From Cellulomonas sp. Root485 (GTDB lineage Bacteria; Actinomycetota; Actinomycetes; Actinomycetales; Cellulomonadaceae), in contig NZ_LMFC01000001.1 of NCBI RefSeq assembly GCF_001426705.1, positions 175,789 through 239,788 of the forward strand: 64,000 nt of DNA, read 5' to 3'. This document shows, one piece after another, positions 52,650 through 60,930 of this stretch (position 1 is the stretch's first letter; each line of letters begins with the position of its first letter). Made by a program: the position numbers and the translations under genes. Under the pieces are notes generated by a model that saw only the letters and a program-made list of their open reading frames with translations, searched no databases and was not told the DNA's origin.

Positions 52650-53285
52650 TCAGGACGTGCGGGCGTCGAGCGTGTTCAGGCGCTGGTCGACCAGCCACCC
52701 CGACGCCAGCAGCGGAAGACTGAGGCCGATCAGGGGCACCAGCACGGTGATGTACGTGAACGTCACCGCCAGGACCACGAGCACCGCCGCGACCGCCAGG
52801 CTGGTGACGGGGGAGACCAGCGGCGCGACGGCGACGAACCGCCACGTGCGCGTCGCGGGGACGTCGTCGTACCGCCGGGCCACGGGCACCAGCGCGAGGA
52901 GCGCGAGGACCAGGTAGGTGGTCAGGGCCACGACACCGACGGTCAGCACGGCCTTCGTCGGACCCGGCGACGCGGCGGCGAGCACGGACGCGTCGAGGGC
53001 CAGGAGCACGAACCCGGCCGTGAGCGGTGCGCCGAGGAGGTTGAGCCGTCGGAACCCCGACCGGTACGCGGACCAGAAGTCGCGCCAGAGGTGCTCCGAC
53101 GGGGACCCGCCCACGAGCCGCGCGAGCAGACCGCCACCCGCTGCGAGCGCCGGGTAGGCGCCCAGCACGACGGCCCCCAGGAGCGTGCCCAGCACCACGA
53201 GCACGTTCACGGCGACGAGCTGAGTGCCGACGCGCAGGAACACCATCACGCGCCCGGCCCAGCCGTCCACCACGAGGTCGCTCAC
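52650..53285 (-). CDS. DUF624 (YesL-like) membrane protein
   Basis: This 211-residue protein has five or six membrane segments (LVAVNVLVVLGTLLGAVVLG; LTTYLVLALLALVPV; FTYITVLVPLIGLSLPLLAS) and the FWSAYRSGFRRLNLLG cytoplasmic segment typical of DUF624/YesL proteins. The GTG start overlaps the GH43 stop as GTGA (53282-53285), so it is translated with the glycosidase. It ends the operon that starts at 57829. It parallels the DUF624 gene at 16233, also in a CUT1 importer operon. Confidence 0.78.
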   Translation of the reverse strand: MSDLVVDGWAGRVMVFLRVGTQLVAVNVLVVLGTLLGAVVLGAYPALAAGGGLLARLVGGSPSEHLWRDFWSAYRSGFRRLNLLGAPLTAGFVLLALDASVLAAASPGPTKAVLTVGVVALTTYLVLALLALVPVARRYDDVPATRTWRFVAVAPLVSPVTSLAVAAVLVVLAVTFTYITVLVPLIGLSLPLLASGWLVDQRLNTLDARTS

Positions 53286-54532
53286 GATCCCACCCGCGTG
53301 CCCAGCGTCGCGTTGCCCTCCGCGTCGAGCCCGGCGAAGGACAGCGTGCGGACGCCGCGCACGGCGTCGACGGACGGGAACACCACGAGCTCGAAGCCCG
53401 GCCAGGCGAACTGGCCGCTGCCGTGCGAGGTCACGGTCGCCAGGAGGTCGTCGCCGATCGTCAGCGTCCGGGAGGTCGTCACGGACCCGGCCGTGGCCTG
53501 GTCGAACGTCACCAGCTCCCACGTCCCGGCCAGGTCGGCCGGGTCGGTGGGCGGCGCGTCGTCAGGTTCCGCGTCGCCCGCCCACGGCTGCGGCGAGACG
53601 GCAGGCCAACCGTCGGCGGTCCAGACGAGCCGGCGCACCTGGACCTCGTGCTGCGTGGGGTCGGCGGCGTCGCGGACGTGGTGGACCAGCAGCTGGCGGT
53701 CACCGTCGGTGAGCACCGAGGCGTGCCCCGGGGCGAGCCACGAGCGGCCGCCGTCGAGCGTGTGGCCCGCGAGCATGAGGGTGCCGACGAGCGCGGGGTC
53801 GCCGTCGAGGTCGGTGAGGTCGCGCCCCGCACGGTCGGCGTACGGGCCGGTCAGCTGCGCGGAGACGCCCACGCGGACGTGGTACGTCGAGAAGAGGGAG
53901 TCGTACGAGAGGACCAGCGCGTAGCCGCCGTCCGGGCGGGGCAGCACGAACGCGCCCTCGACCGCCCCCTCGACGCTGCGGGGCCGTCGGGCGAGCAGGA
54001 TGCCGGGCGCCTCGCCGACGGCCAGGCCGGTGACGGGGTCGAGCTCGAGCGCGTGGATGCCGCCGAAGAAGGAGCCGTAGACCATCCAGTGCCGCCCGTC
54101 GGCGTCGACCACGGCGTTCGCGTCGATCGCGTTCGGGCCGTCGACGTCGTGCCGGCTGGTCACCACGAGCCCGCGGTCCTCCCACGGACCGGTCGGGTGC
54201 GGCGCCACGGCCAGGCCGATCGCGGAGGTGCGGGAGCCGAACGTCGACGCCGACCAGTACATGCGCCACTCGTCGCCCACCCGCACCACGTCGGGAGCCC
54301 ACAGGCCCGCCGCGCCGGACCAGGCGGCGCCGTCCGCCGGCACCCCGTCGAGGGCCCAGCCGTGGAACTCCCAGGTGACCAGGTCCTTCGAGCGCCGCAC
54401 CTGGACGCCGGCGCGCACGGGACCGTCGGACCACGCGTCGGTGGAGAACAGCCAGTACGTGCCGTCGTCGTCGCGGACCGCCGTCGGGTCGTGCGCGTGC
54501 CGGCCACCCCAGAGGGCCGTGTTGGGGACCAT
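53282..54532 (-). CDS. Cytoplasmic GH43 glycosidase (arabinanase/arabinofuranosidase/xylosidase type)
   Basis: This 416-residue protein is a five-bladed propeller GH43 enzyme. The catalytic triad is visible: base Asp15 in HAHDPTA, pKa-modulating Asp137 in AIDANAV and acid Glu192 in VEGAFVLP. A beta-sandwich follows from about 330. No signal peptide, so it cuts imported oligosaccharides. Family 43 covers arabinan- and xylan-active enzymes; the WSASTFGSRTSAIG and VYGSFFGGIH segments resemble arabinanase-type members and the exported GH43 at 60931. It is the fourth gene of the importer operon, four bases after the permease stop. Confidence 0.87.
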   Translation of the reverse strand: MVPNTALWGGRHAHDPTAVRDDDGTYWLFSTDAWSDGPVRAGVQVRRSKDLVTWEFHGWALDGVPADGAAWSGAAGLWAPDVVRVGDEWRMYWSASTFGSRTSAIGLAVAPHPTGPWEDRGLVVTSRHDVDGPNAIDANAVVDADGRHWMVYGSFFGGIHALELDPVTGLAVGEAPGILLARRPRSVEGAVEGAFVLPRPDGGYALVLSYDSLFSTYHVRVGVSAQLTGPYADRAGRDLTDLDGDPALVGTLMLAGHTLDGGRSWLAPGHASVLTDGDRQLLVHHVRDAADPTQHEVQVRRLVWTADGWPAVSPQPWAGDAEPDDAPPTDPADLAGTWELVTFDQATAGSVTTSRTLTIGDDLLATVTSHGSGQFAWPGFELVVFPSVDAVRGVRTLSFAGLDAEGNATLGTRVGS

Positions 54533-54536
54533 CCCG

Positions 54537-55433
54537 TCAGCCCTTCGAGCCGGTGAGCGCGACGGACTCGATGATCTGCCGCTGGAAGATGAGGAACACG
54601 ACCAGGATCGGCAGCAGCGCCACGAACGACGCAGCCATGATCAGCGGGTAGTCGCGTTGCGTCGCGAACTCGACGTTGAGGTTGGCGATGACCACCTGGA
54701 GCGTCTGCTTCTCGGGGGTGTTCAGGTAGAGGATCGGCGCCAGGTAGTCGTTCCAGATGAACATGAACCAGAGGATGAACTGGGCGGCGATCGCCGGCCG
54801 GATCATCGGCAGGATCATCACGCGGAAGATCTGCAGGTAGGACGCCCCGTCGATCTTGGCGGCCTCGATCATGGAGTCGGGGACGGTCGAGAGGTACTGC
54901 CGCAGGAAGAAGATCATGATGATGTTCCCGAACAGCAGGGGGACGATCAGCGGCAGCAGGGTGTCCACCCAGTGCAGCCGGGAGAACATCACGAACTGCG
55001 GGATCATGATCGTCGGGTACGGCACCATCAGGCCCGAGAGCAGGACGAGGAAGATCGCGTTCTTGTAGGGCAGCCGCAGCTTGGCCAGCGCGAACGCGGC
55101 GAGCGCGGACGTGAACGTCCCGATGATCGTCACGCTCAGGGCGACGATGAGGCTGTTCTTGAAGCCCGACAGGATCGGGGCCTCGGTCCACATGCGGATG
55201 AACGTGTCCCACTGCGGCGGGTTCGGGATCCAGACCGGGGGCAGGGCGAACACCTGCACCTTGGTCTTCAGCGCGGTGGTGAACATCCAGAGCAGCGGCG
55301 CGAGCATCGCGAGCGAGCCGACGGCGAGCAGGACGAACAGGGCGACGTTGCCGAGGCGGCTCTCGCGCTGGGCGCCCGTGCGGGGCTTGTCCTTCAGCGC
55401 CGGGGTGGGGGGCTTCATCAAGGTCGTGGCCAT
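54537..55433 (-). CDS. Sugar ABC importer permease, MalG type
   Basis: This 298-residue permease has six membrane segments and EAA loop IEAAKIDGASYLQIFRVMIL near 192-211. An N-terminal hydrophilic stretch precedes the first helix (VALFVLLAVGSLAMLAPLLW). It forms the importer with the MalF-type gene upstream (24 bases away) and the binding protein at 56474. No ATPase gene lies in the operon, so an ATPase encoded elsewhere is likely shared. Confidence 0.94.
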   Translation of the reverse strand: MATTLMKPPTPALKDKPRTGAQRESRLGNVALFVLLAVGSLAMLAPLLWMFTTALKTKVQVFALPPVWIPNPPQWDTFIRMWTEAPILSGFKNSLIVALSVTIIGTFTSALAAFALAKLRLPYKNAIFLVLLSGLMVPYPTIMIPQFVMFSRLHWVDTLLPLIVPLLFGNIIMIFFLRQYLSTVPDSMIEAAKIDGASYLQIFRVMILPMIRPAIAAQFILWFMFIWNDYLAPILYLNTPEKQTLQVVIANLNVEFATQRDYPLIMAASFVALLPILVVFLIFQRQIIESVALTGSKG

Positions 55434-55457
55434 GGTGGCTCCGTCTCCGTGTCTTCC

Positions 55458-56402
55458 TCAGTCGATGCTGAAGCTGTTGCGCCGGTTGAGGCGGAACTGG
55501 ATGAAGGTGATGACGAAGACGAGCACGCCGAGGACGATCGACATCGCCGTCGCGTAGCCCATCTGCTGGTACTTGAACGCCTTGCGCACGATGTACCAGA
55601 CGATCGAGGCGGAGCTGAACTCCGGTCCGCCGGCGGGCGTCATGATGTTGATCTCGGTGAAGATCTGGGACCCGGCGATGATGTTGGTGACCACCAGGAA
55701 GAACGTCACCGGGCGGACCATCGGCAACGTGATGTTCCGCAGCCGCTGGAACGCGTTGGCGCCGTCGAGCGCGGCGGCCTCGTGCAGGGACGCCGGGACG
55801 CCCTGGATGGCCGCCAGGTACAGGAGCATCGAGTACCCGAGGCCCTTCCAGATGGCCATGATGATGATCGCGGGCTTGACGGTGGCGGTGTTCTGCAGCC
55901 AGTCGGGACCCTCGATCCCGAACCAGGCGAGCACCTGGTTGATGAGGCCGAAGTCACCGTTGTAGGCGAACTGCCAGACGATCGCGATGGCGGCCAGCGA
56001 CGAGATCACCGGCACGTAGTAGATGGTGCGGAACGCCGTGCGGCCGGGGATCTTCCGGTTCAGCGCCAGGGCCAGCAGGAGCGAGAGCGCCAGGCCGATC
56101 GGGATGCCGATCATGTAGAAGAACGTGTTGTAGAGCGAGAGCCGGAAGTACTCGTCGCCGAACAGGGTGACGTAGTTGTCGAACCCGACGAACGTCATCG
56201 GGCCCAGGCCGTTCCAGCTGGTCAGCGACGCGTACACCGCGAAGCAGATCGGGTACAGCGTGAAGAGCAGGAACCCGAGGATCGGGGCGGCGACGAACGC
56301 GAGGGCCCAGCGGTGCTCCGTGCGGTGCAGCCTGCGGTTCGCATGCTTCGCACGTTGCTCGGACGTCTGCCGGGTGGTGGTCGACTCGACGGTCGCGGTC
56401 AT
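55458..56402 (-). CDS. Sugar ABC importer permease, MalF type
   Basis: This 314-residue permease has six membrane segments (first LAFVAAPILGFLLFTLYPI) and EAA loop LHEAAALDGANAFQRLRNIT near 208-227. I start at ATG 56402 where the conserved N-terminus begins; upstream in-frame sequence overlaps the intercistronic hairpin. It lies 71 bases after the binding-protein gene, across a 16-base perfect hairpin. Confidence 0.94.
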   Translation of the reverse strand: MTATVESTTTRQTSEQRAKHANRRLHRTEHRWALAFVAAPILGFLLFTLYPICFAVYASLTSWNGLGPMTFVGFDNYVTLFGDEYFRLSLYNTFFYMIGIPIGLALSLLLALALNRKIPGRTAFRTIYYVPVISSLAAIAIVWQFAYNGDFGLINQVLAWFGIEGPDWLQNTATVKPAIIIMAIWKGLGYSMLLYLAAIQGVPASLHEAAALDGANAFQRLRNITLPMVRPVTFFLVVTNIIAGSQIFTEINIMTPAGGPEFSSASIVWYIVRKAFKYQQMGYATAMSIVLGVLVFVITFIQFRLNRRNSFSID

Positions 56403-56420
56403 CTCGGAGCCTTTCCTGGG

Positions 56421-56458
56421 GTCCCCGCCGCCCGAGGGCGTGCTCGGGCGGCGGGGAC
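56421..56458 (-). terminator. Intercistronic hairpin after the binding-protein gene
   Basis: Perfect 16-base arms GTCCCCGCCGCCCGAG (56421-56436) and its complement (56443-56458) close on a six-base loop. It starts 15 bases after the binding-protein stop on the minus strand. It probably keeps binding-protein message in excess. Confidence 0.7.
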
Positions 56459-56473
56459 AGGGAGGAGGTGGTG

Positions 56474-57829
56474 CTACTTGCCGGCCGCGGCCTGCTCGGC
56501 CGTGGCGTTCGACTCGTCGAGGAGCGTCTGCATCTTGGGCTGCTCCTCGGCCAGGTAGTCGGCCGCGGTCTGCTTGCCGTCGAGGACGGGCTGGATGTTG
56601 GTCCAGAGCTCGTCGTACCACTCGGCGCCGTACGTGAACGCCGCCGGCATCGCCCGGCCGTACTCCTGCGCGATGTCCAGGAACTCCTGCCGGTTGGCGG
56701 GCTCGGCGCCCTCCTCGGCGGCCCAGGCCTCAGCCATGTCGATGAGGTTCGGGATCTGGATGTTGGCGTCGACGAGCGTCTGCTGCGCGTCGGCGTCGGT
56801 GCTCAGGTACGTGACCAGCTTGACCGCGTCGTCCGGGTGCTTCGACGTCGCGGAGACGCCGATGCCGAGCGAGCCGAGCCACGTGGCCGTGCCGCCGTCA
56901 CCGACGGTCGGCCAGGGGATCAGGTCGTAGTCGAAGTCGAGGTCGTTGTAGACCGAGACGTCCCACGGGCCGACGGGGAAGAAGCCGATCTCGCCGGCCA
57001 TCCAGCGCTGGTACGTGTCGAGCGTCGCGGCGTCGGACGCCGACGGCGTGACCTTGTCGACGTTGGTGAGGTCCGCGAACTTCTGCAGTGCGTCGGCGAA
57101 CTCAGGGGTGTCCACGGTGACCTCGGTGCGGTCCTCGTTGGTCCAGTCGCCGCCGTTGCTCCAGACCAGCGACTGCAGGTTCCACTGGACGTTGAGCCCG
57201 GTGCCCCACTGGTCGATGGCGCCGTCTCCGTCGGTGTCCACGGTGAGCTGCTTGCTGATGTCGACGAACTCGTCCCACGTGAGCGGGGTGTCCTTGTCGG
57301 GCAGCGGGATGCCCGCGGCCTCGAGCATCGTCTTGTTGTAGCCGAACGAGAACGGGCCGACGTCCTTGGGCAGCCCGTAGAGCTTGCCGTCCGGGGTGCC
57401 CTGGAGCGTGCCGTCGAACCGGTAGGAGTCGACGCCGTACGGCCAGATGTTGTCCAGGTCGATGCCGCTGGCGTCCACCTGCTCGGTGATGTCCATCAGG
57501 ACGCCCGAGCTCACGTACGACTGCAGGCTGGCCTGCTCGATGTAGAACACGTCGGGCACGTTGTTGCCGGCCACGGCCGCCTGGAGCTTGGTGGCGTACT
57601 GGTCGGCGTCGGTCACGATGACCTTCACCTTCACGCCGGTGTCCGCGGTGTACTTCTTGATGGCGGCCTCGTACGCCGCCTTCTCGTCCGGTCCACCGCG
57701 GAACATGAACGTGATCTCCTTGTCGCCGCCGTCGCTTGCGCCGTCGCCGCCGTCGCTGCACGCCGTGAGCGTGAGCGTCCCGGCGACCGCGGCGCACACG
57801 GCGCCGGCGATGAGCCTGTTCCTCTTCAT
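56474..57829 (-). CDS. Sugar ABC importer, substrate-binding lipoprotein
   Basis: This 451-residue extracellular lipoprotein has lipobox LTAC at about residue 24, then a Gly/Asp linker and a family-1 solute-binding fold (FMFRGGPDEKAAYEAAIKKY; YGLPKDVGPFSFGYNKTMLE; WMAGEIGFFPVGPWDVSVYN). A loop DTDGDGAID near 218 looks like an EF-hand-type calcium site, as in some maltose-type binders. It starts at ATG 57829 after GGGAGG. First gene of the operon, driven from the divergent promoter with the TCTACA operators. Confidence 0.93.
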   Translation of the reverse strand: MKRNRLIAGAVCAAVAGTLTLTACSDGGDGASDGGDKEITFMFRGGPDEKAAYEAAIKKYTADTGVKVKVIVTDADQYATKLQAAVAGNNVPDVFYIEQASLQSYVSSGVLMDITEQVDASGIDLDNIWPYGVDSYRFDGTLQGTPDGKLYGLPKDVGPFSFGYNKTMLEAAGIPLPDKDTPLTWDEFVDISKQLTVDTDGDGAIDQWGTGLNVQWNLQSLVWSNGGDWTNEDRTEVTVDTPEFADALQKFADLTNVDKVTPSASDAATLDTYQRWMAGEIGFFPVGPWDVSVYNDLDFDYDLIPWPTVGDGGTATWLGSLGIGVSATSKHPDDAVKLVTYLSTDADAQQTLVDANIQIPNLIDMAEAWAAEEGAEPANRQEFLDIAQEYGRAMPAAFTYGAEWYDELWTNIQPVLDGKQTAADYLAEEQPKMQTLLDESNATAEQAAAGK

Positions 57830-57954
57830 CGTCCTGCCTCCCATATCCCAAGGATGTGCGAGGTCACGGTCGCGTCGGGACCCGATGTGGGGCTGGTCCG
57901 TCAGGGTCGTCGTTGACCTCATTCGTTTGATCGACGCTGCATCTACAACGTTGA

Positions 57955-57970
57955 TCTACAACGATGTAGA
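57955..57970. promoter_or_regulatory. LacI operator in divergent promoter (site 1)
   Basis: TCTACAACGATGTAGA differs from the palindrome at 51466 at one base. A weaker half-site, TCTACAACGTTGATCT, overlaps it just upstream at 57942-57957. It lies 126 bases before the binding-protein gene. The rest of the gap 57830-58094 holds no gene. Confidence 0.7.
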
Positions 57971-58053
57971 ACATGACACGGGAACCGCCGCCGGGTCAAG
58001 CCACGAACGCATAACGGTCGGTTGACGACATCGGAGCGGCCATGCATGATGCG

Positions 58054-58069
58054 TCTACAACGATGTAGA
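58054..58069. promoter_or_regulatory. LacI operator in divergent promoter (site 2)
   Basis: TCTACAACGATGTAGA is identical to site 1 and lies 99 bases from it, just 25 bases before the GH27 start. With site 1 it could form a repression loop over both promoters. Confidence 0.7.
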
Positions 58070-58094
58070 AACCGACGTGCAAGGGGGCCTCCAG

Positions 58095-59420
58095 ATGTCG
58101 CGCCACGCGCAGACACCGCCCATGGGGTGGAACAGCTGGGACAGCTACGGGACGACGGTGACGCAGGACGAGGTCCTCGCCAACGCGGCCGTGCTGGCCG
58201 AGCGGCTGCTGCCGCACGGGTGGGACACCGTCGTCGTGGACATCGACTGGTACGACCCCGCGGCCCGCGCGCACGGCTACAACGACGGGTCGTCTCTCGT
58301 CCTCGACGACTTCGGGCGCCAGCTGCCCGCCGAGAACCGGTTCCCGTCCGCCGCGGGCGGTCGCGGCTTCGGACCGCTCGCCGACGCGGTGCACGACCTC
58401 GGCCTGCGGTTCGGTGTGCACCTGATGCGCGGCATCCCGCGGATCGCCGTCGAGCAGGACCTGCCCGTCGAGGGCACCTCCTGGACCGCGCGCGACGCCG
58501 CCGACACCACCTCGGTCTGCCCCTGGAACGAGGACAACTACGGGCTCGACCACGACCACCCCGCCGCGCAGGCGTACCTCGACGGTCTGGTCGCGCAGCT
58601 GGCCGGCTGGGGTGTCGACTTCCTCAAGGTCGACGACATGCTCGCGCCCTACCACCCGGACGCGGTCGAGGCGTGGGCGCGGGCGATCGAGCGCTCGGGG
58701 CGGGACATCGTCCTGTCGCTGTCGCCGGGCACCCACCTGTCCACCGCGCACGTCGACCACCTGCGCGAGCACGCCCAGATGTGGCGGATCTCCGACGACC
58801 TCTGGGACCGCTGGGAGGACGTGCACGCGCAGTTCGCTCGGCTGGCCCGGTGGGCGCCGTTCCAGCGTCCGGGCGGCTGGGCCGACGCCGACATGCTGCC
58901 GCTCGGCCGGATCGGTCTGCGCGCCGAGCGCGGTGACGACCGGCACAGCCGGCTCACCCCCGACGAGCAGCGCACGATCCTCACGCTCTGGGTGATGGCC
59001 CGGTCGCCGCTGATGGTCGGGGGAGACCTGCCGACCAGCGACCCCGCGACGCTCGACCTGCTCGCCACCCCGGCCGTCGGCCACGTCCTTCGGCACGCGA
59101 GCGACGGGCGCGAGCTCGTCCGCGAGCCGCTGGACGACGGCGAGCTGATCGTGTGGACCGCGGTCGAGGGGGCCACGACGTACGTCGCCGCCTTCTGGAC
59201 CGGACCCTCGCCGCGGACGGTCTCGATCCCGCTCGCGTCGCTGGTCGGGCACGTCGCCGCGGCCGACACCTGGACCACCCGGGACCTGTGGGACCCCGGA
59301 ACCACCCCTGACCTGCACCCGACCACGTGGGAACCCGAGGGAGCACTCGTCCTCGAGATCCCGTCCCACGGGGTGCGCTGGACCGCACTCGACACCCGAC
59401 CGAACCAGGAGACCTCATGA
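58095..59420 (+). CDS. GH27-family glycosidase (alpha-galactosidase or beta-L-arabinopyranosidase type)
   Basis: This 441-residue (beta/alpha)8 enzyme shows GH27 motifs: PPMGWNSWDSYG at residues 8-19, VVDIDWYD, nucleophile Asp180 in DFLKVDDM and acid/base Asp235 in WRISDDLW, with GGWADADMLPLG beyond and a short C-terminal beta domain. The family contains alpha-galactosidases and beta-L-arabinopyranosidases. No signal peptide, so it acts on imported oligosaccharides. I start at ATG 58095, after AAGGGGG, rather than at GTG 58077 which lies before it. The stop overlaps the GH51 gene by ATGA; a role in arabinogalactan or arabinan side chains is inferred from that. Confidence 0.88.
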   Translation: MSRHAQTPPMGWNSWDSYGTTVTQDEVLANAAVLAERLLPHGWDTVVVDIDWYDPAARAHGYNDGSSLVLDDFGRQLPAENRFPSAAGGRGFGPLADAVHDLGLRFGVHLMRGIPRIAVEQDLPVEGTSWTARDAADTTSVCPWNEDNYGLDHDHPAAQAYLDGLVAQLAGWGVDFLKVDDMLAPYHPDAVEAWARAIERSGRDIVLSLSPGTHLSTAHVDHLREHAQMWRISDDLWDRWEDVHAQFARLARWAPFQRPGGWADADMLPLGRIGLRAERGDDRHSRLTPDEQRTILTLWVMARSPLMVGGDLPTSDPATLDLLATPAVGHVLRHASDGRELVREPLDDGELIVWTAVEGATTYVAAFWTGPSPRTVSIPLASLVGHVAAADTWTTRDLWDPGTTPDLHPTTWEPEGALVLEIPSHGVRWTALDTRPNQETS

Positions 59421-60925
59421 TCCCCGTCCGACTCACCCTCGACCCGGCCTTCCGGGTCGGTCCGGTCCGCCGGCGCACGTTCGGCTCGTTCGTCGAGCAC
59501 CTCGGCCGCTGCGTCTACACCGGCATCCACGACCCCGCGCACCCGACGGCGGACGCCGACGGGTTCCGCAAGGACGTGCTCGAGCTGACCCGGGAGCTGG
59601 GCGTCAGCACCGTGCGCTACCCCGGTGGCAACTTCGTCTCGGGCTACCGGTGGGAGGACGGCGTCGGCCCGCGCGACCAGCGCCCGGCCCGCCTGGACCT
59701 CGCGTGGCACTCGACCGACCCCAACACGGTCGGCGTCGAGGAGTTCATGCGCTGGGCGAAGCTGGCCGAGGTCGAGCCGATGATGGCCGTCAACCTGGGC
59801 ACGCGCGGCGTGCAGGAGGCCGTCGACCTGCTCGAGTACTGCAACGTCCGCGGCGGCACCCGCCTGTCCGACCAGCGCCGCGCGAACGGCGCGGACGACC
59901 CGTACGACATCCGCATGTGGTGCCTGGGCAACGAGATGGACGGCCCCTGGCAGATCGGCCACAAGACCGCCTACGAGTACGGCCGCCTCGCCGCCGAGAC
60001 CGGCCGAGCGATGCGCATGGTCGACCCGGACCTCGAGCTCGTCGCGTGCGGCTCGTCGGGCGTCGCCATCCCGACGTTCGGGGAGTGGGAGCGGATCGTG
60101 CTCACCGAGGCCTACGAGCAGGTCGACCTCATCTCCGCCCACGCGTACTACTGGGAGGAGGACGGTGACCTCGGCTCGTTCCTCGCGTCGGCCGTGGACA
60201 TGGACCACTTCGTGGAGTCCGTGAGCGCGACCGCCGACGCCGTGCGCGCGCACAAGAAGCTGGACAAGCGGATCCACATCTCGTTCGACGAGTGGAACGT
60301 CTGGTACCAGCACCGCGCCGAGTCCCAGCCGCCCACCGGGCACGACTGGCCCGTCGCACCCGTGCTGCTGGAGGACAGGTACAACGTCGCGGACGCCGTC
60401 GTGGTCGGCAACCTGCTGATCTCCCTGCTACGGCACACCGACCGCGTGCACTCCGCGTCGCTCGCGCAGCTGGTCAACGTGATCGCGCCGATCATGACCG
60501 AGCCGGGCGGCCGGTCCTGGAAGCAGACGATCTTCCACCCGTTCGCGCAGGCCTCCCGATACGCGAAGGGCGACGTGCTCCAGGTCGCCGTCGAGGCACC
60601 GACCTACGAGACGGCGAAGTACGGGGACGCCGCTCTGGTCGACGCCGTGGCCACGCGCGACGCCGAGACGGGTGACGTCGCCGTGTTCGCGGTCAACCGC
60701 TCCCTGACCGAGACGGTGACGCTCGAGGTCGACACGCGCTCGCTGCCCGGCCTGCGCGTGATCGAGGCGACCACGCTGGCCAACCCGGACCACACCTGGT
60801 CCGCCACGGCCGACGACGACACCTCGGTGGCGCCGCGGGTCAACACGACCGCGACCGTCCGCGACGGCCGCGTGTCGGTGCAGGTGCCGCCGGTGTCCTG
60901 GAACGTCGTCCGGCTGGGGGTCTGA
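59417..60925 (+). CDS. abfA: GH51 alpha-L-arabinofuranosidase
   Basis: This 502-residue cytoplasmic enzyme releases L-arabinofuranose from arabino-oligosaccharides. It has the GH51 layout: N-terminal strand (FGSFVEHLGRCVYTGIHDP), VRYPGGNFVSGYRWEDG, acid/base Glu173 in CLGNEMDGPW and nucleophile Glu292 in SFDEWNVWY, then the C-terminal beta-sandwich ending VPPVSWNVVRL. Length is normal. It is coupled to the GH27 gene by a four-base overlap. Its product would enter the araA-araB-araD pathway encoded 23 kb away, under a different LacI regulator. Confidence 0.96.
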   Translation: MIPVRLTLDPAFRVGPVRRRTFGSFVEHLGRCVYTGIHDPAHPTADADGFRKDVLELTRELGVSTVRYPGGNFVSGYRWEDGVGPRDQRPARLDLAWHSTDPNTVGVEEFMRWAKLAEVEPMMAVNLGTRGVQEAVDLLEYCNVRGGTRLSDQRRANGADDPYDIRMWCLGNEMDGPWQIGHKTAYEYGRLAAETGRAMRMVDPDLELVACGSSGVAIPTFGEWERIVLTEAYEQVDLISAHAYYWEEDGDLGSFLASAVDMDHFVESVSATADAVRAHKKLDKRIHISFDEWNVWYQHRAESQPPTGHDWPVAPVLLEDRYNVADAVVVGNLLISLLRHTDRVHSASLAQLVNVIAPIMTEPGGRSWKQTIFHPFAQASRYAKGDVLQVAVEAPTYETAKYGDAALVDAVATRDAETGDVAVFAVNRSLTETVTLEVDTRSLPGLRVIEATTLANPDHTWSATADDDTSVAPRVNTTATVRDGRVSVQVPPVSWNVVRLGV

Positions 60926-60930
60926 CCGCC

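Noticed and set aside
57942..57957. Third full LacI operator in the divergent promoter
   Set aside because: Only 10 of 16 positions match the palindrome at 51466 and it overlaps the good site; kept only as a possible half-site.
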